The notes: a model not told the origin generated them from the sequence alone. 64,000 nucleotides of DNA from Maricaulis sp965228215 (GCA_965228215.1 OZ245800.1:1550001-1614000), one strand, 5' to 3'; numbered from the stretch's first letter, positions 15,243 to 24,801 are shown. Made by a program: numbers and translations.

Positions 15243-17252
15243 ATGAAGACCAGACTCACCACGGTATCGACGCTCGCGCTGGGCATTGCGCTGGCCGCCT
15301 GCACGCCGGCCGAAGAGGCGGCTACACCCGCCGAGCCGGAGACCACGACCGCCGCTGTGGCGCCGGAAGCGGTCACGCCGCCCAGCCGGGAAGGCCTGGC
15401 TGCCGGTATTTTCGATGCCGGTGAGGCGATCTGGAATCTCGAACACACCGCCACGGTCGCGCCGCCGCCGGGTTTCTTCAGCGAAGACACGATGTGGGGC
15501 CTGCCGCCGGGCCTGCTCGACGGGGGTGATGACGAGGATGATGCCGAGGACGGTGATGGCGAAGACGCCGGCGAGACCGTAGAGGTCGTCGAGGCCGACG
15601 CCGAAGATGGCGAAGCCGAGGGTGAAGACGGCGAGGGCGAGGCCGAAACCTCGGGCCCGGGGCCGATCTCCTTCGCCAACAGCGATCTCGCCTTCACGGG
15701 CTCGCTCGTGATCATGGGCAATTTCCACGGTTTCAATATCTATGACGCGGTCGATGCCGATACGCTGGAATTGCAGGCCTCGGTGGTCTGTCCGGGTGGC
15801 CAGGGCGATGTGTCGGTCAGCGGCAATCTGGTCTTCATGTCGGTCGAGCAGAACCGCGCCCGCCTCGATTGCGGTGGCGGCGGTGTCGAGGAAGAGAGCA
15901 GTGACGAGCGCTTCAAGGGTATCCGCATCTTCGACATCAGCGATGTGACGACCCCGCGCCAGGTAGCCGCCGTGCAGACATGCCGCGGCTCGCACACGCA
16001 CACGCTGGTGCCGCACCCGAGCGATGACAACATCGCCTACATCTATGTCCAGGGTACGAATTCACCGCGCCCGGGAGACGAGATGGAGGGTTGTTCCGGC
16101 GGCGAGCCGGAAGATAATCCCGACACGGCGCTCTACAGTATTGATGTGATCGAGGTCCCGCTTGATGCGCCGGAAAACGCTCGCATCATCAATCGTCCGC
16201 ACATTTTCGCTGACCGCGATACCGGCGCGATTGCCGGTCTCTGGCGCGGTCTGGACGATGACGAGGACAGCGAAGTCGAGGGAGAGGCCGAGGGCGAGAC
16301 CGTCGCCGAGGTCGAACCGGATCCGGATGCGCCGCGTTCCGGCGTGACCAATCACTGCCACGACATCACCGTCTATCCGCATTTCAACCTCGCGGCGGGC
16401 GCCTGTTCGGGCAATGGCATCCTGCTGGACATTTCCGACCCGGCCAATCCGGCCCGGATCGACGAGGTCTTCGATCCGGCCATGGCCTACTGGCACTCGG
16501 CCAATTTCAACAATGACGCCACCAGCATCGTGTTCACCGATGAGTGGGGCGGGGGTCTCGGACCGCGCTGCCGTCCGGAAGATCCGGACAATTGGGGCGC
16601 AAACATCATTTTCGAGCGCACCGAGAACGGTCTCGAGCGCGGATCCTTCTTCAAGATCCCGAACACGCAGACCGAGGTCGAGAACTGTGTCGCCCACAAT
16701 GGCGCAATCATCCCGGTCCCGGGCCGCGATCTCATGGTCCAGGCCTGGTACAGCGGCGGTATCTCCATCATGGACTTCACCGATGCGGGCAATCCCTACG
16801 AGATCGCCTATTTCGACCGCGGACCGGTCAGTGCGGAACGCCTCTTCCTGGCGGGTCACTGGGCGGCCTATTGGCACAATGGCCGCATCTATGCGCCGGA
16901 GATCGTGCGCGGTCTGGATGTCTTCCGCCTGACGCCAAGCGAGCATCTCAGTGCAGCGGAGATCGCCGTGGCCGAGGCCGTGCTCTTCGACGAGGCGAAC
17001 ACGCAGACGCAGCTTCATTATGACTGGCCGGCCGATGCTACGGTCGCCCAGGCCTACATGGACCAGCTGACCCGTTCGGACGCCCTGTCGTCCGACCTGT
17101 CTGACGCCGTCAGCGCCGCCATTGCCGACTGGTCGTCCGCCGAGACGCGGACCGCTGCTGCCTCCGGCCTCGAAGCCGCGGCAGCCGCCGCCTCCGGAGC
17201 GGACGCCGACCGGATGAGTGCACTGGCCGCCGTGCTGGGCACGATTGAGTAA
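15243..17252 (+). CDS. LVIVD-like beta-propeller lipoprotein with acidic inserts
   Basis: A 669-residue lipoprotein: the signal ends in a lipobox at LAAC (Cys20). The body resembles secreted LVIVD-repeat proteins: GSLVIMGNFHGFNIYDAVDA, GIRIFDISDVTTPRQVAAV and GILLDISDPANPARIDEVF are propeller blades. Two strongly acidic low-complexity inserts interrupt it, at about residues 93-137 and 337-360. The C-terminal 60 residues are alanine-rich helix. Such proteins are often encoded next to DUF305 genes, as here, but their activity is not known to me. The His- and Cys-bearing segments around the blades would allow metal binding. Confidence 0.75.
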   Translation: MKTRLTTVSTLALGIALAACTPAEEAATPAEPETTTAAVAPEAVTPPSREGLAAGIFDAGEAIWNLEHTATVAPPPGFFSEDTMWGLPPGLLDGGDDEDDAEDGDGEDAGETVEVVEADAEDGEAEGEDGEGEAETSGPGPISFANSDLAFTGSLVIMGNFHGFNIYDAVDADTLELQASVVCPGGQGDVSVSGNLVFMSVEQNRARLDCGGGGVEEESSDERFKGIRIFDISDVTTPRQVAAVQTCRGSHTHTLVPHPSDDNIAYIYVQGTNSPRPGDEMEGCSGGEPEDNPDTALYSIDVIEVPLDAPENARIINRPHIFADRDTGAIAGLWRGLDDDEDSEVEGEAEGETVAEVEPDPDAPRSGVTNHCHDITVYPHFNLAAGACSGNGILLDISDPANPARIDEVFDPAMAYWHSANFNNDATSIVFTDEWGGGLGPRCRPEDPDNWGANIIFERTENGLERGSFFKIPNTQTEVENCVAHNGAIIPVPGRDLMVQAWYSGGISIMDFTDAGNPYEIAYFDRGPVSAERLFLAGHWAAYWHNGRIYAPEIVRGLDVFRLTPSEHLSAAEIAVAEAVLFDEANTQTQLHYDWPADATVAQAYMDQLTRSDALSSDLSDAVSAAIADWSSAETRTAAASGLEAAAAAASGADADRMSALAAVLGTIE

Positions 17253-17275
17253 AGCGTGACCAAGAGCTGACGATC

Positions 17276-17305
17276 ATGCAGGCAGCCGGTTCCGGCTGCC
17301 TGCAT
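17276..17305. terminator. Near-perfect 30-bp palindrome between two secreted-protein genes
   Basis: Arms atgcaggcagccgg (17276-17289) and ccggctgcctgcat (17292-17305) are exact complements with only two bases between them. It lies 24 bases after the lipoprotein gene. It may terminate or attenuate transcription or stabilise the upstream mRNA; there is no T tract. Confidence 0.5.
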
Positions 17306-17362
17306 GGCGTCGTGCACTGTCTTGAACGCCGCCGGAAGATGCGGCCGATTGGGGAGGTTTTC

Positions 17363-20300
17363 ATGAAACAGGTTTGGCGCAGTCTCGTGGCTGCCGGTGT
17401 GGGCCTGGCCGCTGGTGCGACCGCAGTTTCGGCCCAGGAAGACGAACAGACGCTGCTGCTGCGCATGCCGGCGGTCAGTGGTGACCAGATTGCCTTCGTC
17501 TATGCAGGCGATATCTGGGCGGCTAGGATCGACGGGTCCGATCCGCGCCGGCTGACCAGTCATCCGGCCGATGAACGCTTCCCGCACATTTCTCCGGACG
17601 GCACGATGGTCGCCTTCACGGCGGACTATGAGGATAATCAGGACGTCTATGTCGTCTCGATGTCCGGCGGGCAGCCGCAGCGCCTGACCTGGCATCCGGG
17701 TGTCGACATGGTGACGGGCTGGTCCTCGGATGGCCGCGTGCTGTTCACCTCGGCGCGCGAACGCAATCACGGACGATCTGCCCAGCTCTTCTCGATCGCG
17801 CCGGGCGAGGGATATCCCACAAAGGAAATGGACGCCCGCTTCGTGCTCGGCGATGTGCATACCGATGGCCGGATCGCCTATAACGCGACCCGCACGGCAC
17901 ACTCCTTCCTGACGGATGGCGGTTCGGGCTGGCGCCTGCATCGCGGTGGTTCGACCGGCACGATCACCGTCCTGTCCGCTGATCGCCAGGCCTCGACGAT
18001 GTTGCCGAGCGACCGGATCAATCACATCCATCCGATGTGGGGCGGCGACACGGTCTATTTCCTGTCCGACGAGGACAATGTCGCCCTGGCGCTTCACGCC
18101 TATGACCCGGCGATCGGCGAAACGCGCCGTCTCCATTCCGAGGCGCCCTGGGATATCCGCGCCATGGATATTCACGGCGACACGATCGTGTTCGAGGCCG
18201 GAGGGCGCCTGAAGCGTTACGATATCGGTTCCGGTGACGTCAGCGAGATCCGGATCTCGCTCAATCCGGACCTGCCCCAACTGGCGACGCGCTGGGAGAA
18301 TGCCGGCGGCACGATCCAGTCGGCCGATATTTCCCCGACAGGCCAGCGCGCGGTGATCACGGCGCGCGGCGATGTGTTCTCGGTACCGCTCGATGAGGGC
18401 TCGACGCGCAATGTGTCCAATTCGTCGGGCGTGCGCGAATACACCGGTATCTGGTCGCCGGATGGCAACCAAATCGCCTATATCAGCGATGAAGGCGGAA
18501 GCCAGTCGATCCGTATCGTCGACCAGCGCGGTTTCGATGCGCCGCGGTCCCTGTCGCCGGGTGGCGAGGCCGGCGCCTTCTATGCGCTCGAATTGTGGGC
18601 GCCGGGCGGTGGCCACATCCTCTACACCGACAATCATCTCAATCTCTACGCGCTGAATGTCGAGACGGGCCGGTCCGAGCGCGTCGCCACACAGGCGCGC
18701 CGGGAGGCGTTCGAGATCGCGGTCAGCCGGGACGGGCGCTGGCTCGCCTATACGCATGAACGCGAGAATTTCCTGCGCGACCTGGTGCTCCGGGATCTGC
18801 AGGGTACGGCGGAAATCACCGTGTCGGACGGCATGGCGGATGTGGGGGCTCCGGCCTTCTCCCGCGATGGCCAATACCTCTTCTTCGCGGCGTCCACGAA
18901 TGCGGGTCCGCGACAGATGGGCCTGAACATGAATTCCCGGGAACGCCCGGCCCGCTACGGTCTCTATGCGGCGGTCCTGGCCGCGGATGGCCGTTCGCCT
19001 CTCCTGCCTGGAACGGGCGACGAGAATGCCGAGGGTGATGACGCAGACGACAGCGAGGATACGCCGGCTACGCGGATCGACGCTGCCGGCCTGTCCGATC
19101 GCATCGTGGCGCTGCCGGTGTCGGAACGCGCCTACAGCGATCTCGCCGTGACCCATGACGGTGCGCTCCTCTTCATCGAGAACGCCCAGCCGGGTGCCGA
19201 GAACACGCCGCCGGGCACGTCACCGGCCGCGCAGAATCGCCTGATGCGGTTCGATTTCGAGGAAGAGGAGGCGAGCGCCCTGGCCAGTGGTGTCACCGGT
19301 TATGTTGTCAGCGATGACGGCAAGACGCTTCTGGTGGCCCGTGTCGAAGGTGGCCTGGCCCATGCCGAGGCTGGCGACAGCCTGGACCTGGAACGTATCG
19401 ACACGTCCGGCATGCGGATCCGCGTCAATCCGCGTGAGGAATGGGCCCATATCTTCGACGAGGTCTGGCGCATGGAAGCGGCGTATTTCTATGCCGAGAA
19501 CATGCACAATCTCGACTGGGAAGGTATTCGCACCCGCTATGAGCCATTGCTGGCCCATGTCGGTCGCCGCGAGGACCTCAACTTCCTGCTCGTGGAAATG
19601 ATCGGCGAACTCCAGGTCGGTCACAACCGGACCGGCGGTGGCGATACGCATGACGAGAGCGCTGTACCGACCGGGCTCCTGGGTGCGGACTATACCGTCG
19701 AGAACGGTCGCTATCGCATCGCCCGCATTTATTCGGGCGAAAGCTGGAACCCGTATCTGAACGGACCGTTGTCCGCGCCGGGCCTGGGCGTGTCGGAAGG
19801 GGATTACATCCTCGCCGTGAATGGCCAGGACCTGACATCCGGCGACAATATCCACGAGGCCATGCAGGGCCTGGTGGATACGCAGGTTGCCCTGCGAATT
19901 GCCTCGGATGCCCGCGGCCGGGATGCCCGCGAGATCATCGTCGAGCCGATCCGCAGCGAGAATGCGCTGCGGCTCTGGGGCTGGATCGAAGCCAATCGCG
20001 CCGCCGTCGATGAGGCGACGAACGGACGGGTCGGCTATGTCTACCTGCCGAATACGGCCGGTGCCGGCTATGATTTCTTCAACCGCATGTACTACGCCCA
20101 GGCCAACCGCCAGGCGCTCATCTTCGACGAGCGTTCCAATGGTGGCGGCCAGGCGGCTGACTACATCACCGACATTCTCTCGCCCTTCCACCTGTCGGGC
20201 TGGGAGGATCGTGACGGCATGGTCCGCAATACGCCGCTGGCCGGTCATTACGGTCCGAAAGTCATGCTGATGGACCAGGATGCCGGATCGGGCGGGGATT

Positions 20301-20638
20301 ACCTGCCCTATTCCTTCCGCCGCCGCGGTATCGGTCCGTTGATCGGCACCCGGACCTGGGGTGGTCTGATCGGGATTTCCGCCAATCCGGCGCTGATCGA
20401 TGGCGGTTTCCTGGTGGTTCCCTTCTTCCGTTTCTTCACGCCGGAAGGCGAGTGGACGGTGGAGAATGAGGGCGTTGCTCCGGACATCGAAAGCCAGCTG
20501 GATCCGGTCCTGACCAATGCGGGCCGGGACAGCCAGCTCGAGCGGGCGATTGCCGAGCTGGAAGCGATGATGGCGGCCCAGACGGGCCCGTCGGTACCGC
20601 TGACCGCACCGGCCCACCCGACCCAGGTCGGTCAATAG
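17363..20638 (+). CDS. Tricorn-like S41 family protease with WD/PD40 propeller and PDZ domain
   Basis: A 1091-residue exported protease. Residues 1-25 are a signal peptide (cleavage near VSAQE). The first 650 residues or so form PD40-type beta-propeller repeats (IDGSDPRRLTSHPADERFPH, RFPHISPDGTMVAFTAD). A core and PDZ region follow (GLGVSEGDYILAVNGQDLTS), then the S41 serine-protease domain with the nucleophile in DQDAGSGGDYLPYSF and the NGGGQ segment upstream of it. This is the tricorn layout, here periplasmic. It would degrade peptides; substrates are unknown. The ATG at 17363 follows GGGGAGG. Confidence 0.92.
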   Translation: MKQVWRSLVAAGVGLAAGATAVSAQEDEQTLLLRMPAVSGDQIAFVYAGDIWAARIDGSDPRRLTSHPADERFPHISPDGTMVAFTADYEDNQDVYVVSMSGGQPQRLTWHPGVDMVTGWSSDGRVLFTSARERNHGRSAQLFSIAPGEGYPTKEMDARFVLGDVHTDGRIAYNATRTAHSFLTDGGSGWRLHRGGSTGTITVLSADRQASTMLPSDRINHIHPMWGGDTVYFLSDEDNVALALHAYDPAIGETRRLHSEAPWDIRAMDIHGDTIVFEAGGRLKRYDIGSGDVSEIRISLNPDLPQLATRWENAGGTIQSADISPTGQRAVITARGDVFSVPLDEGSTRNVSNSSGVREYTGIWSPDGNQIAYISDEGGSQSIRIVDQRGFDAPRSLSPGGEAGAFYALELWAPGGGHILYTDNHLNLYALNVETGRSERVATQARREAFEIAVSRDGRWLAYTHERENFLRDLVLRDLQGTAEITVSDGMADVGAPAFSRDGQYLFFAASTNAGPRQMGLNMNSRERPARYGLYAAVLAADGRSPLLPGTGDENAEGDDADDSEDTPATRIDAAGLSDRIVALPVSERAYSDLAVTHDGALLFIENAQPGAENTPPGTSPAAQNRLMRFDFEEEEASALASGVTGYVVSDDGKTLLVARVEGGLAHAEAGDSLDLERIDTSGMRIRVNPREEWAHIFDEVWRMEAAYFYAENMHNLDWEGIRTRYEPLLAHVGRREDLNFLLVEMIGELQVGHNRTGGGDTHDESAVPTGLLGADYTVENGRYRIARIYSGESWNPYLNGPLSAPGLGVSEGDYILAVNGQDLTSGDNIHEAMQGLVDTQVALRIASDARGRDAREIIVEPIRSENALRLWGWIEANRAAVDEATNGRVGYVYLPNTAGAGYDFFNRMYYAQANRQALIFDERSNGGGQAADYITDILSPFHLSGWEDRDGMVRNTPLAGHYGPKVMLMDQDAGSGGDYLPYSFRRRGIGPLIGTRTWGGLIGISANPALIDGGFLVVPFFRFFTPEGEWTVENEGVAPDIESQLDPVLTNAGRDSQLERAIAELEAMMAAQTGPSVPLTAPAHPTQVGQ

Positions 20639-20644
20639 GAAAAC

Positions 20645-20672
20645 CCGGGCGCGGTCTGCGGATCGCGCCCGG
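20645..20672. terminator. Bidirectional hairpin between convergent genes
   Basis: Nine-base arms ccgggcgcg (20645-20653) and cgcgcccgg (20664-20672). It sits in the 45-base gap between the tricorn-like gene and the convergent phoH gene. Confidence 0.6.
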
Positions 20673-20683
20673 ACCTCTCCGAC

Positions 20684-21649
20684 TCAGGCTTCGGCGTCAG
20701 CTTCGCCGAGATCTGCGGTGTAGAGCGCTTCCAGTTCCGCAACGACCGGATTGCGCACGATCTGGCGCGGCGTGAAGCGGAAGGTTTTCGCGAAATCGCG
20801 GTCGGCGACCAGATTGATCAGGTGCTGCAGGCCCGACGATCCCGGATCGCGAAGGTCGACATGCGAGGGATCGCCCGTCAGCACCATGCGGGACCCCTGG
20901 CCAAGCCGCGTGACCGCCATGCGCATGCGACGGACATCCATGTTCTGAGCCTCGTCGATGACGATGAAAGCGTTCTGGAAGGTCCGGCCGCGCATGCGTC
21001 CCAGCGGCATGACTTCCAGGCGTTTGACCTCCTGCAGGCGACGCACCTCGTCCGGGCTGATCAGGTCGTTGAGCTCGTCCTCGATGGCGGCGAACTGGCC
21101 GTCATATTCGGTGTCGCGGCGGGCCTCGGCGGTGACGGTCTCACCGTGCGAGAAGACGTGCGGACGGGCGATCACCAGATGGCGGTACTGGCCCGTCTCG
21201 ACATGATTGATCCCGGCGGCGATGGCGAGATGCGTCTTGCCCGTTCCCGTCGGCCCGGTACCGATCACGATATCGGGTCCCTTGTCGAGCAAGGCGGACA
21301 TGAAAGCGTGTTGCATGACCGTCATCGGACGGACGGCCTTGCGCAGGCCGGCCAGCCGGAAGGCCAGCTCCCGCTTGAGCACATCGTCGAAGCCGGCATT
21401 GATCCGGTCCTCTGACCAGACGTCCGACGGGGCACTGCCCGATATCCACTCATCGGCGACGGCCTGGATCAAGGTCTGCACGATGATGACACCCGGCTCG
21501 TCTCCGGTCAGTTCGAGGAAGTTTCCGTTGAGAGCGGGATCAACGCGGTAGGGGCGCAGTTTCGCCTTGAGCGCCGGCATGAGCCGGTCCTCGACCGAGC
21601 GGTATTGCGTGGCAAATTCCGGACTGAGTTCGAGGGTTGTGCGAAACAT
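20684..21649 (-). CDS. phoH: PhoH family ATPase
   Basis: A 321-residue PhoH-type protein. The Walker A motif GTGPTGTGKTHLAIAAG begins near residue 135, and the Walker B segment FIVIDEAQNMD lies about 95 residues further on, followed by sensor-like TRLGQGSRMVLTGDPSHVD. PhoH proteins are superfamily-1-helicase-like ATPases, in some bacteria induced by phosphate starvation and linked to RNA metabolism. It lies 36 bases after the third of the tandem membrane-anchored genes on the same strand and may share their transcript. The N-terminal part is not a PIN domain. Confidence 0.92.
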   Translation of the reverse strand: MFRTTLELSPEFATQYRSVEDRLMPALKAKLRPYRVDPALNGNFLELTGDEPGVIIVQTLIQAVADEWISGSAPSDVWSEDRINAGFDDVLKRELAFRLAGLRKAVRPMTVMQHAFMSALLDKGPDIVIGTGPTGTGKTHLAIAAGINHVETGQYRHLVIARPHVFSHGETVTAEARRDTEYDGQFAAIEDELNDLISPDEVRRLQEVKRLEVMPLGRMRGRTFQNAFIVIDEAQNMDVRRMRMAVTRLGQGSRMVLTGDPSHVDLRDPGSSGLQHLINLVADRDFAKTFRFTPRQIVRNPVVAELEALYTADLGEADAEA

Positions 21650-21685
21650 GGGTCACTCCTCTGTCCAGCCGGTCGGCGGCCGGGT

Positions 21686-22384
21686 TCATTCCAGGGCGGT
21701 CAGTACCGCTCGGGCCCGATCATGCGTCAGACGATTCCAGTTGATGTTGAATCCATTAACACTCTGCATCAATTGCGCGGCGATCAGCAGGTCGGGCGAA
21801 TTACGCAGACGCGTTCTCTCCCGCGCATAGGCTTCGGGCATGCCCTCAATGCTGGCGGCCTCGAGCGCGCTGAGATCCAGGAGAATACGGGCATTGTCCG
21901 TGACCATGTTGGCGAGCGAGGCATAGGCCAGTTCCTGGCGCCTCACCGTCTCGTCGAATTCCACCAGCGCAGCGCGCAGACGCTCGGACCGCACAAGGCG
22001 CATGTCTCCACTGGCGACCAGTTCGACATAGACCGAGGACCGGCCATTGGGCACGGGCGTGCCGATGGAGAGCTGCAGCGCCTGCCGGAAGCTGGCGTCG
22101 TCGAGACCGGCATCTGCCGTCTGCAGCAGGGTGACAAAATCTGCAGCGTGTCCGGCCCGTGTTTCCAGCGCCTCGATCGTCAGGCGGGAGCGTTCCTCGA
22201 TGGCCTCGAACTCGGTCGTCAGCCGCTGGAGGATCAGGCGTTCCCGTTCGCGTTCCTGGCTGGCCTCGTTCCAGGCGGTGATCTGGAAACCGATCACGAC
22301 ACCGGACAGCACGATCAGGACTTCCAGGATGACCGCGAACCAGTTCTGTTCGCGCACGGCGGAGGTGATGCGGGCGAGGATCAA
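21686..22384 (-). CDS. Membrane-anchored protein, tandem paralogue 3 (DUF6090-like N-terminus)
   Basis: A 232-residue protein with a short cytoplasmic start, one membrane helix (residues about 15-36) and a helical, probably periplasmic domain. The anchor motif NWFAVILEVLIVLSGVVIGF then QITAWNE is shared with the next two genes and resembles the DUF6090 signature. The remainder has long amphipathic helices (ASQERERERLILQRLTTEFE). It overlaps the upstream paralogue as ATGA, so the three are translationally coupled. Function is unknown; the shared layout suggests a hetero-oligomeric membrane complex. Confidence 0.75.
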   Translation of the reverse strand: MILARITSAVREQNWFAVILEVLIVLSGVVIGFQITAWNEASQERERERLILQRLTTEFEAIEERSRLTIEALETRAGHAADFVTLLQTADAGLDDASFRQALQLSIGTPVPNGRSSVYVELVASGDMRLVRSERLRAALVEFDETVRRQELAYASLANMVTDNARILLDLSALEAASIEGMPEAYARERTRLRNSPDLLIAAQLMQSVNGFNINWNRLTHDRARAVLTALE

Positions 22385-23091
22385 TTTGCGTCTCCCAATT
22401 CCTCGGCGAGCGCCTCCTGCAATTCGGCGACCCGGTTGCGCAGGACGGCGATGAAGAGGCTGGCGGCGGAATTCACGTAGATGGCGTGAGACAGCGTGTT
22501 GGCAAGATCAGAATCCATGCCTGACAAGTCATCGCCCAGTTCGACGGCGGTGACGGAATAGCCGTCCATCCGCACCCGCATGTGCGGTCGCAGGGTCGCG
22601 ATGATGTCGACTTGCTGGGCCTTGAGCTGGTCGAACACGCCGTGGGCATCAGCCTCGGTCAGCTGGAGATTGGCCAGTTGCGATCGCAGATTCTCGTCGC
22701 GGATCAGGCCCAGCCGGCCGCTGGAAACCAGTTCGTGCAGGGCTGCGGACTGGGCCTGGACCTCCGACACGCGCGTCACGGAGAGGAGGGCAAAGGCATT
22801 GGCCCGCATGGTCTCCTCATCACCCGCGTCCAGTGCCGCGAGAAAGCGTTCGGCCCGGGCCCGGGCATCATCGAGATCACCCTGCGTGTCCTCGAGTTCG
22901 GCCTGGATCGTCTCGAACTCGCTGGCCAGGCGATCAAGATAGGCGCGCTCCAGGGCGATGTCCTGGCGGGTCTCATTCCACGCCGTTATCTGGAAACCGA
23001 TCACCACGCCCAGGATGACGATGATGAATTCCAGCCCGACCGCGAACCAGCTTTGCTCGCGAATAGCCTTGGTAATGCGGGCGAGGATCAT
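22381..23091 (-). CDS. Membrane-anchored protein, tandem paralogue 2 (DUF6090-like N-terminus)
   Basis: A 236-residue protein with the same layout as its neighbours: MILARITKAIREQSWFAV, a helix (LEFIIVILGVVIGFQITAWNE), then a helical domain with coiled-coil character (LDRLASEFETIQAELEDTQG). Paralogue 3 shares the first 40 residues almost identically, whereas the distal domains have diverged. It overlaps both neighbours by four bases. No enzymatic motif is visible and I cannot assign a function. Confidence 0.75.
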   Translation of the reverse strand: MILARITKAIREQSWFAVGLEFIIVILGVVIGFQITAWNETRQDIALERAYLDRLASEFETIQAELEDTQGDLDDARARAERFLAALDAGDEETMRANAFALLSVTRVSEVQAQSAALHELVSSGRLGLIRDENLRSQLANLQLTEADAHGVFDQLKAQQVDIIATLRPHMRVRMDGYSVTAVELGDDLSGMDSDLANTLSHAIYVNSAASLFIAVLRNRVAELQEALAEELGDAN

Positions 23092-23858
23092 TCCGCGTCC
23101 TCCGCGAGGAATTCGAGATTGCTTTCCAGTACCTCCTGCCGGTTGCGCATGTCGGCGAGCCGGTAGGACAGGCCGCTGATCAGGCTGCGCAGATCGGGCA
23201 GGAATTCGGGATCATTTCTCAGATCAGCCGCAGCAGCGCTGGCCTGCTCGCCGGGGATATCGGGGACGCAATCGATTGCCAGCCCGACCACCCGGCCCGT
23301 CTCGTCCAGTATGTCCCCGCATTCTTCGTTCACAGCTTGCTGCAGCGAGACGGGCAGGAGGCGGCGGACCCGATCCCGGTAGCCGGAGGTCGAGAGGAAT
23401 TCGTACGCATTCCATCGGTAATCGATCAGGTATTGGCTATTCGCGACCGCGGCGAGATCGCGTGAGGGGAGGAGGCGGAGCTGGCCGGTTGAGATCAATT
23501 CGTCATAGGTCGACCGGGACTGGAGAGTGCCGAAGGCCTGCGTTGCGTTGTAGGCGGCGGTAACGAATTCGACATCCGCTTCGCCCGCGGGGGCGTGGTA
23601 GAGCTCCACCACCTGGAGAGCGTGCTGTTCGACCACGGTGATGTATTCCACCATGTCGTGGCCGCCGATCTGTTCGATCCGGAGGTCCTCCAGAAGGCGT
23701 TCGGCATAGTCCTCGCCCATGCGGCGTTCTTCAGCCTGTTCCGACCAGGTGCTGATCTGGAAGGCCAGCAGGACCCCGACCACCACGATCACGAAGTCCA
23801 GGACGACCGCAAACCAGTTCTGGTCCTCGATCTGCGTCATCAAGCGTCGCAACAACAT
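23088..23858 (-). CDS. Membrane-anchored protein, tandem paralogue 1 (DUF6090-like N-terminus)
   Basis: A 256-residue protein and the first gene of the trio. It starts MLLRRLMTQIEDQNWFAVVL and continues DFVIVVVGVLLAFQISTWSE, so the anchor is the same while the distal domain is the most different; it carries two cysteines, in NEECGDILDETG and AIDCVPDIPG, that could form a disulfide. The helical pattern LIDYRWNAYEFLSTSGYRDR is similar in kind to the other two. Function unknown. Promoter sequences should lie in the 200-base gap at 23859-24065. Confidence 0.75.
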   Translation of the reverse strand: MLLRRLMTQIEDQNWFAVVLDFVIVVVGVLLAFQISTWSEQAEERRMGEDYAERLLEDLRIEQIGGHDMVEYITVVEQHALQVVELYHAPAGEADVEFVTAAYNATQAFGTLQSRSTYDELISTGQLRLLPSRDLAAVANSQYLIDYRWNAYEFLSTSGYRDRVRRLLPVSLQQAVNEECGDILDETGRVVGLAIDCVPDIPGEQASAAAADLRNDPEFLPDLRSLISGLSYRLADMRNRQEVLESNLEFLAEDAE

Positions 23859-24065
23859 GATTTCCCCAGGCTTCTCCCTTCCTGGTTGAATAGCATGGTT
23901 ATGCGAAACACCTAATCGGGGAATGGGGATCCGGCGATTGCGTGTCCCGGATGCCTGAGCGCGCGACTTTGTCGCGGCGCATGGATGACCCGATTTCCGC
24001 TATGGTTTCAGGATAGCTCACTGACTCGCGGCATGCCGGATCGCGGGACGGGGCCGGGGACATTC

Positions 24066-24800
24066 ATGCCGCCAGCTTTTGCCGCTTTTGGCCGCCTGCT
24101 TCTGGACAGTCTGCGCGATCTCGCGCCGATCATCCTGGTCGTGGCCTTTTTCCAGATCGCGGTTCTGCAACAACCCTTCCCGGATCTCGTCGGCGTGCTG
24201 ACCGGTCTCCTGGCCGTCATTGTCGGGCTGGCGCTGTTCATTCGCGGCCTCGAGATCGGTCTTTTCCCGATCGGCGAAAGCATGGCCGGAGCCTTTGCGC
24301 GCAAGGGCAATGTCTGGTGGATCCTCGCCTTCGCCTTTGCTCTCGGTTTCGGCACCACGGTCGCCGAACCCGCGCTGATTGCGGTGGCCGGCGAGGCTGC
24401 GGCGGTCAAGGCAGCCGAAGGCGCGCTGGGGGCCGACCCGGCCGCCCAGCAGAATTACGCCCTCGGCCTGCGCTATACCGTGGCCATTTCGGTCGGCGTG
24501 GCCCTGGTGATCGGCGTTCTGCGCATTATTCGTGGCTGGCCCATCCAGTGGCTGATCATGGGCGGGTATTTCCTGATCGTCCTGCTGACCCAGTTCGCGC
24601 CGCGCGAAATCATCGGCATCGCCTACGACTCGGGTGGTGTGACGACGTCGACCATCACCGTTCCACTGGTGACCGCGCTGGGTATCGGCCTGTCGACCGT
24701 CATCAAAGGGCGCAATCCGCTGATCGACGGGTTCGGCCTGATTGCCTTTGCCAGCCTGACGCCGATCCTCTTCGTCCTTCTCTACGGCATGGTGGTGTGA
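24066..24800 (+). CDS. DUF1538 membrane protein, first subunit (UmpA/UmpB-like)
   Basis: A 244-residue, about seven-helix DUF1538 protein. Family markers are ALGFGTTVAEPALIAVAGEA and AYDSGGVTTSTITVPLVTAL. A paired DUF1538 system, UmpAB of Halomonas, is reported to act as a two-component Na+(K+)/H+ antiporter, so this pair probably moves monovalent cations. The ATG at 24066 is favoured by GGGGAC eight bases upstream; a Met at 24033 is also possible. The stop is one base before the next start, and four genes follow each other without gaps. Confidence 0.85.
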   Translation: MPPAFAAFGRLLLDSLRDLAPIILVVAFFQIAVLQQPFPDLVGVLTGLLAVIVGLALFIRGLEIGLFPIGESMAGAFARKGNVWWILAFAFALGFGTTVAEPALIAVAGEAAAVKAAEGALGADPAAQQNYALGLRYTVAISVGVALVIGVLRIIRGWPIQWLIMGGYFLIVLLTQFAPREIIGIAYDSGGVTTSTITVPLVTALGIGLSTVIKGRNPLIDGFGLIAFASLTPILFVLLYGMVV

Positions 24801-24801
24801 G

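Noticed and set aside
17054..19156. 700-codon open frame antisense to the tricorn-like gene
   Set aside because: Same reasoning: Arg/Ile/Asp-biased shadow with no domain, opposite a convincing exported protease.
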